DNA of 64,000 nt from Mya arenaria (taxonomy: Eukaryota; Mollusca; Bivalvia; Myida; Myidae), in NCBI RefSeq assembly GCF_026914265.1, contig NC_069124.1:32759383-32823382 (forward strand), given 5' to 3'. Below the pieces are notes generated by a model that saw nothing but the letters and a program-made list of their open reading frames with translations, was not told where the DNA came from and searched no databases. How positions within the stretch are numbered: the stretch's first letter is position 1; the number at the start of each line of letters is the position of its first letter. Shown piece by piece: positions 45,975 through 58,613 of the stretch. The position numbers and the translations under genes are program-made.

Positions 45975-48720
45975 TTCCACGAGTGCCTGAAATGCATAAA
46001 TGAGATCATTACGTTCAGTGGCTCAAATATAGAATCTCTTTAAGTATAGATATTATTATATTCAGCATTAAAATTTTGTAAAATAACAATGATGTAACAA
46101 ATTTAAGACATTTGAGAAATAAGACAAAAATAGCTCGTATTTTTATCGCTGTAAATAAAGGTGGATAATGCGTCCATTGATCCCGACAAATGTATGACAA
46201 TGTAAAGCTTAAGGATTGTAGTTTGCGACAGGATGAGTGAGTTAACAAGATGGATCGGAAGGTAACGCACATTTTAACAAACCGGTAGTTTGAGCTTCGA
46301 GCCACGTACTTAACACAATTCCTTTTTAGACATTTTGTGTCCGATTTACCTAAAGAAATATTTCAGCTATACTTATGAATACGAATGCTGGTCAGCACGT
46401 GCAAGTGGATTTTCTTTGACATTTCCCTTCGTTTAATAATAGTTATGACCTGTGATTTGCAAGTGTGAAACCTCTATAATATTAAACAGTCTTGAAGCAC
46501 ATTTCTTGATTAATTTTATTTATTCTGAACTGATTTAAATGATTTCATAAAAGCGTAAACGAACTTTGAATTATTGAAATAAAACGATGACTTAAACAGC
46601 TTTTTTACAGTGTTATCATTCTTGTGCATATACAAAAACCCCTGCTATTTTATTGACTAGTTTCACTCAGAAGAAATACTGATATCTCATACGTTTTAGT
46701 CACCATTAATTTTAAGTCGGTAATAGGCGCGACTGACCACACAAAATACAAAAAAATAATATGATTTCCAAAAAGTATGGAATAGTTCTACAAATTAACA
46801 AATAATACCGTTAGCCGAATAAAACAGATGAAAATCAAATCTTACCATTTTATAACAATGTATCAATGCATCCCTATGTGCAGCAAATGCATGGATGTCA
46901 AGTAAACTTCCTTACTGTTGTCATTTTTTTTGTCATAAACTTCCTGATGCCTGGTTAATTGTTTTGGTGTTGACGGTTGTTTCCTTATCATTCGCCCGGG
47001 GTAATTTGTAGATAAAATATTGTTCTCATAAAATGAACTACGATATACAAAATGTAGTTTTAATTTTTAATTTATAACATTATTAAGTCAGTGAGTAGCA
47101 CGGGAGTAGATAAGGAGCAATATGACCTTAGTTAGGGATGATTGTCGTTATATAATTTTATAAATACTACTAATATTTCTTTGAATATATTTAAACATTA
47201 AACAATATATAACCTAGATGATAATACTCTTTTTAAACTCTATACACATATACTTAAGACAGGACACGGGATATATTACCTTATTCTAATATATTTTCGA
47301 TGTCACTGGCTTATGATCAGACGTTTGAATTTGTAAACTTAACCTTTGATATGGCATTATCTACATGTTTCCACATTTGGAGCTTACCTCGCTTATTTTC
47401 TCAAAAGGGTATTTTAAAACTTGGCAAAAAACAACAACATAGAAACATTTAGCCACATTTTGTTAACAAAACATCTATTTCATAAATCGTGGTAATTCAA
47501 CTTTCTTAGTATGGCATTTTTGACGACAAATCATACATTTGACTGTCCCATGCATAAAAAGGCTTGAGGAATAAAAAACAATTAGAATCTTATGATTAAG
47601 GCACTGTAACGCTTTTATTTAGAAAATGCAGATGGATGGTATAAAGTCACCGTTATTCAGAAAATTATAGCCTTAATAATGGAAATTCAAATTCCGGCGT
47701 TATTTCTAATTGTATCGTTGAAGGTCTGCATTTAAGAGACTGCATGGAAATGTTGCTTATCTAGGAGGCACTCTGAATAAATTATTACGGGAGCTGTATA
47801 AACGTTATCTGAATCCATTTATTTACAGCTCGTATTAACAATGCCAATAAACTGACAGTTTATTATGTTATATTTTCAAAAACATCCACCGACGGGTATT
47901 ATAGTGTTCATTGAAAACAACAAATTCATATCATTTATTTGATAAAGGCGATGTTTTTTGTCATGTTTTTTTTTTTTAATTTCAGAGAAATTGTCCACCG
48001 TTTCTCCAACCTTGCTTATATGACAAGGCCTTTGTTAGGTATATCACATTGAACAACATTGTCACAACAAAAGGATGATTTTTTTTATATCTGTTTATCT
48101 AATCAATTTATATTGCAACCTATCAGAACAGAGTTATACAATTGCCCTGGTTACTCAGAAGAGATTAAGTTTTGACATTCAAAAAATATGGAATTTTCTG
48201 AATCATATCATTAGATTGCATTTTGTACACCTGAAGTTTTTGTTGACTGACGCTTAACCATTTAAGGTTTCGTCATTAAACAAAGCGAAGAAAATAGATT
48301 TCTATTTACGGTTTTTGTCATTCATGTCTTGACTCATGGAACTCTTCTTAGTCATGTAATGGGAGCGCCCTTTATACACCTCAAGCTTATCGAACCAAAG
48401 AGGTGTATGTTTCTTCACCAAAAAGGTCAAACAAACGAGAATGAGTTGCTTATTAACACAACACTCCTTCGTCATGAAATGAAGGTGCACTTAATACACC
48501 TCGTATGAACACAGTATTTCCGACAGTCTTGGATTGATTGATACTGCTCATAGATACATTTTCGAAATGGTAAATACAAAATACAACACTGACAGCAAGC
48601 TTCAGCGACCACACAAATATATCAATGTGTCTACAATATATATATTAAAAATATAATGATTATCATTTGTTTGTTAAATGTCTGTTGATAATAATGTTAT
48701 TGCAATTCATTACGAAAATG
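45975..48720. other. Upstream region of the Toll-like receptor, no other gene
   Basis: It probably contains the receptor's 5'UTR intron: acceptor at 45988-45989, candidate donor AAATG/GTAAGA on the minus strand at about 46846. Two ~33-base direct repeats ending TAATACACCTCG-like or TATACACCTCAAG-like occur near 48351-48385 and 48472-48500. Nothing else is recognised. Confidence 0.4.
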
Positions 48721-49203
48721 TTACCAATCAAGAGTTATAGGCACAATTTTGTTTCTTATATTACCAATCAAGAGTTATAGGCACAATATTGTTTCTTATT
48801 TTACCAATCAAGAGTTATAGGCACAATATTGTTTCTTATTTTACCAATCAAGAGTTATAGGCACAATATTGTTTCTTATTTTACCAATCAAGAGTTATAG
48901 GCACAATATTGTTTCTTATTTTACCAATCAAGAGTTATAGGCACAATTTTGTTTCTTATATTACCAATCAAGAGTTATAGGCACAATATTGTTTCTTATT
49001 TTACCAATCAAGAGTTATAGGCACAATATTGTTTCTTATTTTACCAATCAAGAGTTATAGGCACAATAGTGTTTCTTATTTTACCAATCAAGAGTTATAG
49101 GCACAATATTGTTTCTTATATTACCAATCAAGAGTTATAGGCACAATATTGTTTCTTATTTTACCAATCAAGAGTTATAGGCACAATATTGTTTCTTATA
49201 TTA
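48721..49203. repeat. 40-bp minisatellite, highly homogeneous
   Basis: Twelve units of exactly 40 bp (TTACCAATCAAGAGTTATAG then GCACAATATTGTTTCTTATT). Differences are confined mainly to two positions: ATATT versus ATTTT or ATAGT, and the last base of the unit. The near-identity indicates recent amplification or gene-conversion-like homogenisation. Confidence 0.97.
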
Positions 49204-49544
49204 ATTGACGCATGCTATTCTGTTTTTGTAAAATTTAAGAATAGTTTCTTATGGTTAGAATAGGGAGAGCATTCAAATTAGAATCAGGCAGTGTAGGACT
49301 GACTGATTGAAAATTATTCAACTTTAAACACTCTCAATATATTCTTTTTAATACATTACACAGTATATAGAATGCTAACATCACGCGGTACGTATCACAA
49401 GATGCTAAATTTAAAAGTACAACAGGACATGTTTAATCTATAATGTATTCATTGTATTCACAGGGCATCGAACTATAACTGGAAACTGTAACGAGGAACT
49501 CAAATTAAGACACCTCACTTAAATTTAGTGTACCAAAACCTATG
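49204..49544. other. Non-coding spacer between two minisatellites
   Basis: Nothing recognised. Confidence 0.4.
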
Positions 49545-50670
49545 ATTAACAATGCTGTCAACATACATTCGACTGGAAGGTATTGATTTAAAGTATTGCT
49601 TACCACATACATTCGACAGTGAGGTATTGCTTACCACATACATTCGACTGTGAGATATTGCTTTCCAAATACATCCGACTTTGAGGTATTGCTTTCCACA
49701 TACAATCGACTGTAAGGTATTGCTTTCAATATACATTCGACTGTGAGATATTGCTTTCCAAATACATTTTCGACTGTAAGGTATTACTTTCCACATACAT
49801 TCGACTGTGAGGTATTGCTTTCCACATACAATCAACTATGAGGTATTGCTTTCCAAATAAATTCAACTGTGATGTATTGCTTTCTACATACTTTCGAATG
49901 TGAGGTATTTATTTCCACATACATTCGACTGTAATATATTGCTTCCAGATACATTCGACTGTGAGGTATTTATTTCCACATACATTCGATTGTAATATAT
50001 TGCTTTCAGATACATTCGACTGTGAGATATTGCTGTCCACATTCATTCTTCTGTAAGGTATTGATTTCTTCAAACATTCGACTGTGAGGTATTGCTTTCC
50101 ATACAATCTACTATGTGGTATTGCTTTCCACATACATTCGACTGTGATGTATTGCTTTCTACATACATTCGACTGTGAGGTATTTATTTCCACATACATT
50201 CGACTGTAATATATTGCTTTCAGATACATTCGACTATGAGGTATTGCTTTCTACATACATTCGACTGTGAGGTATTGCTTTCCACATACATTCGACTGTT
50301 AGATATTGCTTCCACGTACATTCGACTGTGATGTATTGCTTTCTACATACATTCGACTGTGAGGTATTTATTTCCACATACATTCGACTGTTAGATATTG
50401 CTTCCAGATATATTCGACTGTTATGTATTTATATCCACATACATTCGATTGTAATATATTGCTTCCAGATACATTCGACTGTGAGATATTGCTGTCCACA
50501 TTCATTCTTCTGTAAGGTATTGATTTCTTCAAACATTCGACTGTGAGGTATTGCTTTCCACATACAATCTACTATGAGGTATTGCTTTTCACATACATTC
50601 GACTGTGATGTATTGCTTTCTACATACATTCGACTGTGAGGTATTTATTTCCACATACATTCGACTATTA
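49545..50670. repeat. 31-bp minisatellite adjoining copy B
   Basis: About 36 units of ACATTCGACTGTGAGGTATT then GCTTTCCACAT, with variants (GTAATATATTGC, GTGATGTATTGC, TTTATTTCC). Higher-order blocks are visible: the run around 49910-50100 resembles that around 50380-50550. Frames of about 106 codons on the minus strand are repeat artefacts. The array ends about 25 bp before homology to copy A begins. Confidence 0.95.
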
Positions 50671-53194
50671 CAAAAGCCAATATAAAATTATATAATGTCA
50701 AAAGCTTTCATATACCGTTATGAAGCTTCGTCAGACTACTAGTCAACATTTTTTTATGAATATTTAATAATATGGGCCACCTCAGGTAAAAAAACTAGGT
50801 CAATAGGTCAAATCTTAGGATTGTTTATTCCATGTCATAGAGACAATAGTTTTTTAAGCAATGGTTCACTTGTCTTCATGTTGGCTTAAACATTTGTGAA
50901 TATGGGTCACCTCGGCTAAAAATCTAGGTCATATATCAAATAATAGGAAGTTTTTATTCCATGCCATAAAGTCAACAGTTTTTATCAAATAGTTATGAAA
51001 CTATGTCAAAATACTTAACTATATGTTGACCTGAACATTTATAAATATGGGTCATCTCAGGTTAAAACTAGGTCACTATGCCAAATCTTAGTAAATTTTA
51101 TTCCATGTTTAAATTCAATATGTTTATCCAATTCTTATGAAACTTTGTTAGAATACTTGTCTTCATATTACCTTGAATAATTGTGAATATTGGTCATAGC
51201 AGGTAAAAAACTAGGTCACTAGGTCAAATCATAGGTAGTTTTGAGTCCAACTTAACTTAGACTTAGTCTTAAACTATTCTGAATATGGGTCATCTTGGGT
51301 AAAAAATTGGAAAAGTATCTGTTGGTCTTGATAAATTTTGATCAGGTTAATCTCTGATAAGTATGGTTCTTTTTCGTTTAAACACGAGGTCACTAGCTCA
51401 ACTCTTGGGTTTTCAAGTTAAAAAGAGGCTTTAATGAGGCGCTGTCACTTTCGCGTCTTGTTGTTTTTTGTGATATTCTCAAATTTTACGAATATTCCAT
51501 TGCATTTGCGTATAGGTTCAATTGAAACTTCGTTTGCGCGCGTTGGTGCATGTAAAACAATGCCACAACCCCAAATAAGTTTGTGTGTTGTCGTTGTATA
51601 AACAATCATCTATTTTTAGGTATACATATTCAGTGTTTTATGATATGGCATTATCATATGGGTAATCAGTAAACGTTGATCAGTCAAATGGTTACCGCTT
51701 TGAAGAAACTAATTCCCGAATCCTGCGTTCTATCTGTTGCATTAAAAGTAAGATATTTGTGGGCATATTTGAAGAAATATTTATTTTTTTTGAACGATTG
51801 ATGTTCAAAACCTCTTTATCGGGTCGGTTATATCGATATTCGATAGGGGCGATCAATGCATAGGATTGTTTAATAACATAATAAAATTGGTAGTATGTAG
51901 CCTTCAACAAGTCTATTGTGACGTCACGCCGGAAGTGACTTCATGTCTTCAGCAGCGAATTTCCCTAGTTACTTTATTGTGACAACGAAAGCAAGACTTG
52001 TTTACAAGCTCTTAGTCATTTTATTTCGAAATATAGCTTCTAGACGCAACACATATTGCAAAAAGGTATTTTTTATGAAAACAATGTTAAATTATCATAT
52101 TCATAAACAATTTATGTGATGAAACTCTGTAACAAGAGTCTTTGTTAACATTGTTTATGCCAATCTAGTGGAATCTTTCCCCACCCACTCAGTATAAACC
52201 GCTGATGCCTGCGGCTCAATATGATGATTGCACACTGATGACTATTACACAATCATGTGAAAAAGGCTGTATAATGAAATCACACATCAAACATTTTTTT
52301 ATTAATTTTGTAGAAAAACAGCGTAATTATAATCAATCTATTTACGTTTGTTGTGCAACTTTTTGCTGGGGGTGTTGATAGTGATGAATTACTTTAAAGG
52401 CGCCATTGGGTTGCATTAAAGTTGTTTAGGTTTTTAGGTCCCAGGTTTACTTTAAAGCTCGCCACATGGTTTAATGCCGGTTTAATGCCTTGCACTATAT
52501 ATAGGAAATACGTACATGGTCATAATGCGAACATTTAAATAATGTTTTAGGCTCTACTGATTTTTTTTTTCAAAACAAGACGTCAGAGGTGTTAGTTTAT
52601 TTTTTATTTCACGGTCGAGTCCATTTTTGTTGTACTTTTTGAGTGGCCAAACGTTATTAAAAAGGTTATCATAGATGTACTCTCCGGGTTGTTTAAACTT
52701 TCTCGATCTCTTACATAACAAATATTTTTTGGGAAGATTCGTGATCGCATCAAGAGAATCGTTTTTTAATCTCGATCACAAAAATAAAATAACCATCTTC
52801 TTTTCATTTTTTTTATTCAATTAGTTTCTCACATTTTACGAATATAAATAAACGCATTTGTTCTTTATTTGCCTTTCTTTGCTTGTATTGGAGGGATCAT
52901 GTGTATGTTAAATCCCGACACAAGCCCAACTCTTCTTGAATAGTACTTAGTTTGACGCTGTTGTTTTTAACAGCAATTCGTTTTAATTTATAAGTATATT
53001 CGACAAACACCGCACGGTGGAAGGGTCAATAAAACTGTTACCGCAACTTTCACATCATTGGCAGTACATTGTCCGCAGCTTTAATGCTCAAATCTACTTT
53101 TTTGAAAAGCAATTTTAAATACAACTTACATTCTCAGCCAACGGAATTGGCATTCTTTAAGTACTAGGTTTAATCAATAAGAATTTTAACTTTC

Positions 53195-53405
53195 GCGGGT
53201 GTTTAAGGTCCACCTACTGCCAATCATTCGATAGATTCGATAGATTCGTCAGATTTTGCGTTTACAATGTGTCAGCCAATAAAGTTGTATTCTAAGGCGG
53301 CAAGATGACCTGAAGTAATATATTTACTATTAAGGAAGGCTCGTTCGCTACTCTCACTCCGCCCATTCTTGATATTTAAGATCTTACTTCATGTCATCTA
53401 AATAT
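53195..53405. repeat. Hairpin-ended dispersed element, copy 3 (duplicate of 7728-7935)
   Basis: Same blocks and hairpin as copy 1, carried by the segmental duplication. Near 53222-53245 a short ATTCGATAG duplication replaces part of the element. Confidence 0.65.
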
Positions 53406-54477
53406 TACTTTAAATGAATATTTGTATACTAGTGGGTTGGGAATCATCCAGATGGGGCGTTGCCTAACAGTTAATACTCGTTATTAAAGTGTAGGGCGTG
53501 CTGCATCACGGTTTTGATTTACCATATCCATTGCACTATCACCACAGCCCTTCGCAAAATAAAAGCGCTGGAAGCGTTGAAAGGCTGTAAGCGCAACAAG
53601 CGTGGTTTTACTTTTTTTTTTAATCATTTCACAGGCAATAAATAATTCGATTCAGAAAATTATTTTAAAAGGCCTCCAACTGTAACCGTCAGTGAATGTG
53701 TGTAAAGTGTCTGTCATTACCTAAGAATAGGTAATGTAAATTGAAGAATATTTAATACAATCAACTTTTTCATAACAGTAACTTTTATATGAATATTGCT
53801 TTCATTTCGCAAGTGTATTGCTAGTGTTAAGTAAATTAAACGAAACCCGATGTTGGCTGACGACGTTTTAAATATGTGTAGTAGGTTAAGTAAAGCAGGG
53901 GTTTAGCCAACACATTTCAATTCTGATTAATAATGTATGAATATCTATTCCTCTTGGTTACCACCAATATTTACCTTTAAGAAGATCTCTTCGGCTTGCT
54001 TTGTTATTCTCATTAATGTTTCAATATTATCAATGTCGTACTGAAATAAAGTGGTCTTTTAATTCACACAATTTTAAACCGCATGACACCATACGTCCCA
54101 TTTTGTAACCCAAACGCATTAATTATTTTAACATGTCATGTCAAAAAGTAGATCTGATGATACCTGATTTCTATTTGCGTTGTTTAAGTCCTGCGGCCTA
54201 CAGCCTAATGATACTATAAAGAATCTAGATCTCCAATGATAAAACAGAACCTAAAACAGTAATCAGATATTCTATTAAGTCCTTTTTTGTTGAAAGGATG
54301 TGCCTTACAATGTTTTGCTAAATATTAAATTACTTGCATGTGTGGGCATGTATCTAAATCACTCATTGTATAACTATCGCAATCGTGATAGTGGTTTTAA
54401 TATTAATCTATATATATTTGTGCTGGTTTTATCTTCTACAACTGCAATCACTTTATTATTTATTTTTCTATTTTCAG

Positions 54478-57400
54478 ATGGCTACTTCAGTATCATCTGC
54501 TCATGCTGTGGAGGTTCCAGCCCTCCTGCCCATCACAATCGCTGCAGAGGCTCTGCAGCAGTTTGACCCTCTGGGTCAACCCGATCAGAAATCCGCTACC
54601 AAGCTGGCGAGTGATCTTTCTGACAGATGTGCTGTCAAAGATGCCTTTGAGGATGTCGGCTTTGCCCAGGCCTCGGGCCAGAGTATCATATTGCAAATGG
54701 AGGATGTTCCTCTGTCAGATATCTCCTTCGCCGCTACTGAGGCTGCTCTGTCGTTAGTGTCTGCCCCACCAAGTATTCACTCTGGTGATGTTGTTGTCCC
54801 CGGCGCACTGGAAGTCGTGTACATTCCAAGACCAAATGTCTTTACAGCTAACATGGACGTGTAAGTTGTTTTTAGAAGTGACCAGTCATTCATATGTTTT
54901 ATATATAATAGTACTGATTAATCAAGATTGTCTGCTTAAATATAAAACACAAATTTATTTCACATTTCACAGGTAATGACGTGACAAAGAGCAGCAACAA
55001 TATTGCATATATACTATAATAGCCCATATTGTGAATTGACCAGTCGCTTGTTATCAATCAAGCAATCAATTGACAAATAACATGATAATATCTTATTGAA
55101 AACGCACATGGTTGCATTGCCCAGTGGATTAACTGGAAAACCTCGTGAAATAATCTCGACAATTTGCAGTAATTGCTTTGGCAATTGGTCAATTGGTTTG
55201 AAATGTATTATATATTTTTTCATATTTTAGACTACTTTAGAAGTGAATATATTTCGTTAATTCTTCAGCTTCACCGATCTGAGGACGTTAAGCAAGCTTA
55301 CAGGTTACATACCGACTTCCCAAGTGACCAGGCTGACAACAAAGGTGCCCAATATCATCACTCAAGGTATTGACCAAGACTTTCTGTACATTTAAGGATA
55401 TTTTATTCCTTTGCTGTGGATTCAACATCAATCGCATTTATTAGCATCGTCTTATTTCCATTATTTTCTTTCCCTGCAGCTATTAGTATTTCAATCAACC
55501 TGTTCATTTTACTAAATACTGTTCATGCTGCTTTCCCTCTAAACATAGCTTTTCATTGTTGTATATTTCTGATGGTCTGTCCAAATGTATTTCTCCTTCA
55601 GCAGAATGTATACATATAAGACCTTTACCTAATCATATATTTACATCTTTTTACCTTTAAACCATCTTTCATAGTTTTGTTTCCATGTGTCATCTACCTA
55701 TTGGCTGTATCTCTTTCTGTCTCTCCCTCAACCCGTCTCTAGTGCGGGCTCTCGGCAGTGCTCTCCGTCGTCTCAAGCGCTCTGTTCTACCCAGCAAGAG
55801 CAGCCACAAGCACTATGACACTCTTACAGACAAAACGGCTCTGCAGCTGTAAGCTATATTGCAGTCTGATCTTGTTCTGTCTTATTATCCTCATTCCTCG
55901 GTCACCAGCTCTTTTAATATCTCATGAAATATACTTCTTATGAAAATAAGGATTCATGCGCTTTATTAGTTTTTAATTTGCGTCTACTTTCTTTGAACTA
56001 TTCGATCCTATGCTTATTGAATCATCACTACTGTCCCCCCGTTTTCCAGGTTTCCCTACGAGACCATGCAGGATTGGAGGAAGTCAAAGAAAGCCCTCCT
56101 AACAAGGATGTACCGCCACAAGGACGCCCTATCAGACCTCCGAGAGGCCAGAAAGGTTAGATGAAGACAAATTTACCTTATGAAGTACATAAGTTTAATT
56201 ATTCATCTTGTTATTATATTGTACATCGCAAATAAAAATTCAAATAAATAATGTGTATGATTAAATGGGTTTAAGATGTAACCCAATATGTTTTCAGGCT
56301 TGCTGGAAGAGCAAAGCTAAAGTGAAAAAATACGAACTGATCGTATCCACACAGATATCCGCTCTTCAGCACAACCCGGGCCAGAAGGAGGCTAGGACAA
56401 GGGCCTTGAAGGTACAAACTTAAATGAAAATTAACGAGCATGCTAAGAATGTTTCAAATGAAAAATTAACTAAATGCTCTCTGTTACCGAATTGTTCTCA
56501 ACAATGATTTAGATTTGATCGCCAAAGAGTGTGAAACATGTAATTGAAACATTAATCTTTTATATTAATTGAATATAAACATTTTTATTTTTACCTTTAT
56601 ATCTATACTTATAAACAGGAAATGGAGGGCGTCCTCGAAAAGAAACAGTCGGTGCACCTTAAAAACATTGATGCCTTCAAAAACAAATACCTGCAGGAAG
56701 TCTCTTCAAGGGATTCTGTACTCCAGGTATGGTTTTACTTATCAAGTCTGATTTGCTACATGTGCCTTTAAACAATCATATGCATATACACTGTTGTTTT
56801 CATTTTTACTTTATGGCTAAGTTGTTTTCTTGTAGATTCCATTGTGTTGTCATGTTTAAAGTTCGACTTTGCATAGAGATTTGAATTGAAAGAAAATGCC
56901 AAATATCAGGTATACATATGAGATATATTAGTATATGATTGTTTTCCTATTTATTGCAGATGTCTGGGGACCTTCAGAGCCAGATCCTGTCTGATATGCA
57001 GACGGCTATTAGCCGCCTGATGAGGACAAACAGACAGGATGTCAGGTGGGGGGCTACTAGTTTGTCAGTCGTTCACTTCGCACATATAGTATTGTTGCAT
57101 ACCAAAACATATCAATTATAATTAATAATAAGATCATGTACTTACAATTGGTAATGTGTTGGTTTAGAGTATATTTTTTCACCATACTAATATTCACTTC
57201 TCTCTTCATGTTGTATGTCTTAATAACATTGATGTTATGCTTCTTCGAAGAATTGTTAAGAACTGTGGTCAAAATAAGCGCAAGCCCGCAAGTTAAAATG
57301 TTTAAGTTTGAGCTAGGCTTTTGCAATTTTTCAATCCCAATTGTAATGAAAGAATTTGGGCTTGTTGATACAAAGGTGGAATTTCGATGACTGTAAGTAC

Positions 57401-58613
57401 TAAATACTTTTGACTATTTGTCACACTAGCTACATAGCAAAACATATCAAATGTATTTTTTTTTTTCATTTTAGTGCTGAGCTGGTTGCAGACTTTGCCA
57501 GGCAAATCTACGGCATGACTTCACGCTGCTATTGCTTCGACAAAGCCTTGGTAAGAATTTAACTGAAGTAAGAAGGAAACTTTGTCTGTTGTTTAAAGGA
57601 TAATTCTCATTTCATGTAGAATTTTTGGAAATTGGAAACCATTTTATTCTGTAGCATTGTATCTGTTTTAACTGTGCTACAACAAATAGCATTAATCTTG
57701 TTTAATGCTTCAGTATTAAATGTGTCACTATTTCAGCCTTATCCATTCCACAAGTAGTTACGATACTGAATTACAGTAACTACGTTTTCAGCCTGATTCA
57801 TGCCACAAATAGTTACGATATAAAGTGTTTAAGTCTGAAAATGTGTTACTTTACTATTTTCAGCCTGATCCATGCCACAAGTAATTACGATATAAAGTGT
57901 TTAAGTCTGAACATGTGTCACTGTACTATTTTCAGCCTGATCCAAGCCACGAGTAATTACGATATAAAGTGTTTAAGTCTGAACATGTGTCACTGTACTA
58001 TTTTCAGCCTGATCCAAGCCACGAGCAATTACGATATAAAGTGTTTAAGTCTGAACATGTGTCACTGTACTATTTTCAGCCTGATCCAAGCCACGAGCAA
58101 TTACGATATAAAGTGTTTAAGTCTGAACATGTGTCACTGTACTATTTTCAGCCTGATCCAAGCCACAAGTAATTACGATATATTTTTTTTAAGTCTGATC
58201 ATGTGTCACTGTGCTTTTTTTCAGCCTGATGCGTGCCACAAGGAATGGGTGACCATTCCAAGCTACAGCACCAGCAAAATGAACAGAAAGGACATGCTCA
58301 GGGTAAGCGCCTCACGGTGAAACAATATATAATTTTAGCTCGAAATTCTTGACAACTGAAAATGAATTTAAGATATATTTTCGGTTGAAACATAAAATGA
58401 CTGCATGTTTTCCAATTTATATAAATTGATAACTGACCAGTATTTTAGGGATCTCGCAGAAAATTGAATGTTAATTATGCTTGGTTGTATACCTTGAATT
58501 AAAGGTTTGAATAATATGAAGACAAACAACTTATTATACTCTGTCTTAGAACTGTTTGACTCAAAAGTAAATACTTATCCAAATTACTTTTACTTTTTCA
58601 GCTGTCGGCCTAA
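54478..58613 (+). CDS. Ten-exon gene B, paralogue of gene A (about 388 aa)
   Basis: Predicted exons are 54478-54860, 55269-55366, 55743-55848, 56050-56155, 56298-56411, 56619-56726, 56960-57045, 57475-57550, 58225-58302 and 58602-58613. The first nine have exactly the lengths seen in gene A (383, 98, 106, 106, 114, 108, 86, 76 and 78 bp) and all phases match. The 385 codons of exons 1-9 are open. The ATG again abuts the acceptor (ATTTTCAG/ATG). The domain picture is as for gene A: an uncharged, A/S/V/P-rich first third, a charged helical middle (DWRKSKKALL, CWKSKAKVKKYE, NRQDVSAELVADF) and a basic end. The last exon is shorter: CTG TCG GCC TAA instead of eight codons. The donor of exon 7 is weaker (GTGGGG). 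Function unknown; intactness of both copies suggests both are used. Confidence 0.82.
57737..58224 (+). repeat. 72-bp intronic array of decoy splice acceptors (gene B, intron 8)
   Basis: Seven units begin at 57737, 57792, 57864, 57936, 58008, 58080 and 58152, before the genuine exon 9 at 58225. Each repeats TTTTCAG plus a copy of the exon 9 start (CCTGATCCAAGCCACGAG or similar), then ATTACGATATAAAGTG and TTTAAGTCTGAACATG. In the units at 58008 and 58080 the TAA after the exon-like start is CAA, so 24-codon units read on as PDPSHEQLRYKVFKSE and HVSLYYFQ into the next unit. The unit at 58152 restores a stop (CACAAGTAA). Variants differ from those in gene A. Confidence 0.92.

Noticed and set aside
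48721..49203. CRISPR-like array of regular repeats
   Set aside because: There are no unique spacers; it is a simple 40-bp tandem repeat in eukaryotic DNA.
49515..50629. Minus-strand frames of about 106 codons (YVESNTSQSNV-like)
   Set aside because: Products of the 31-bp minisatellite.
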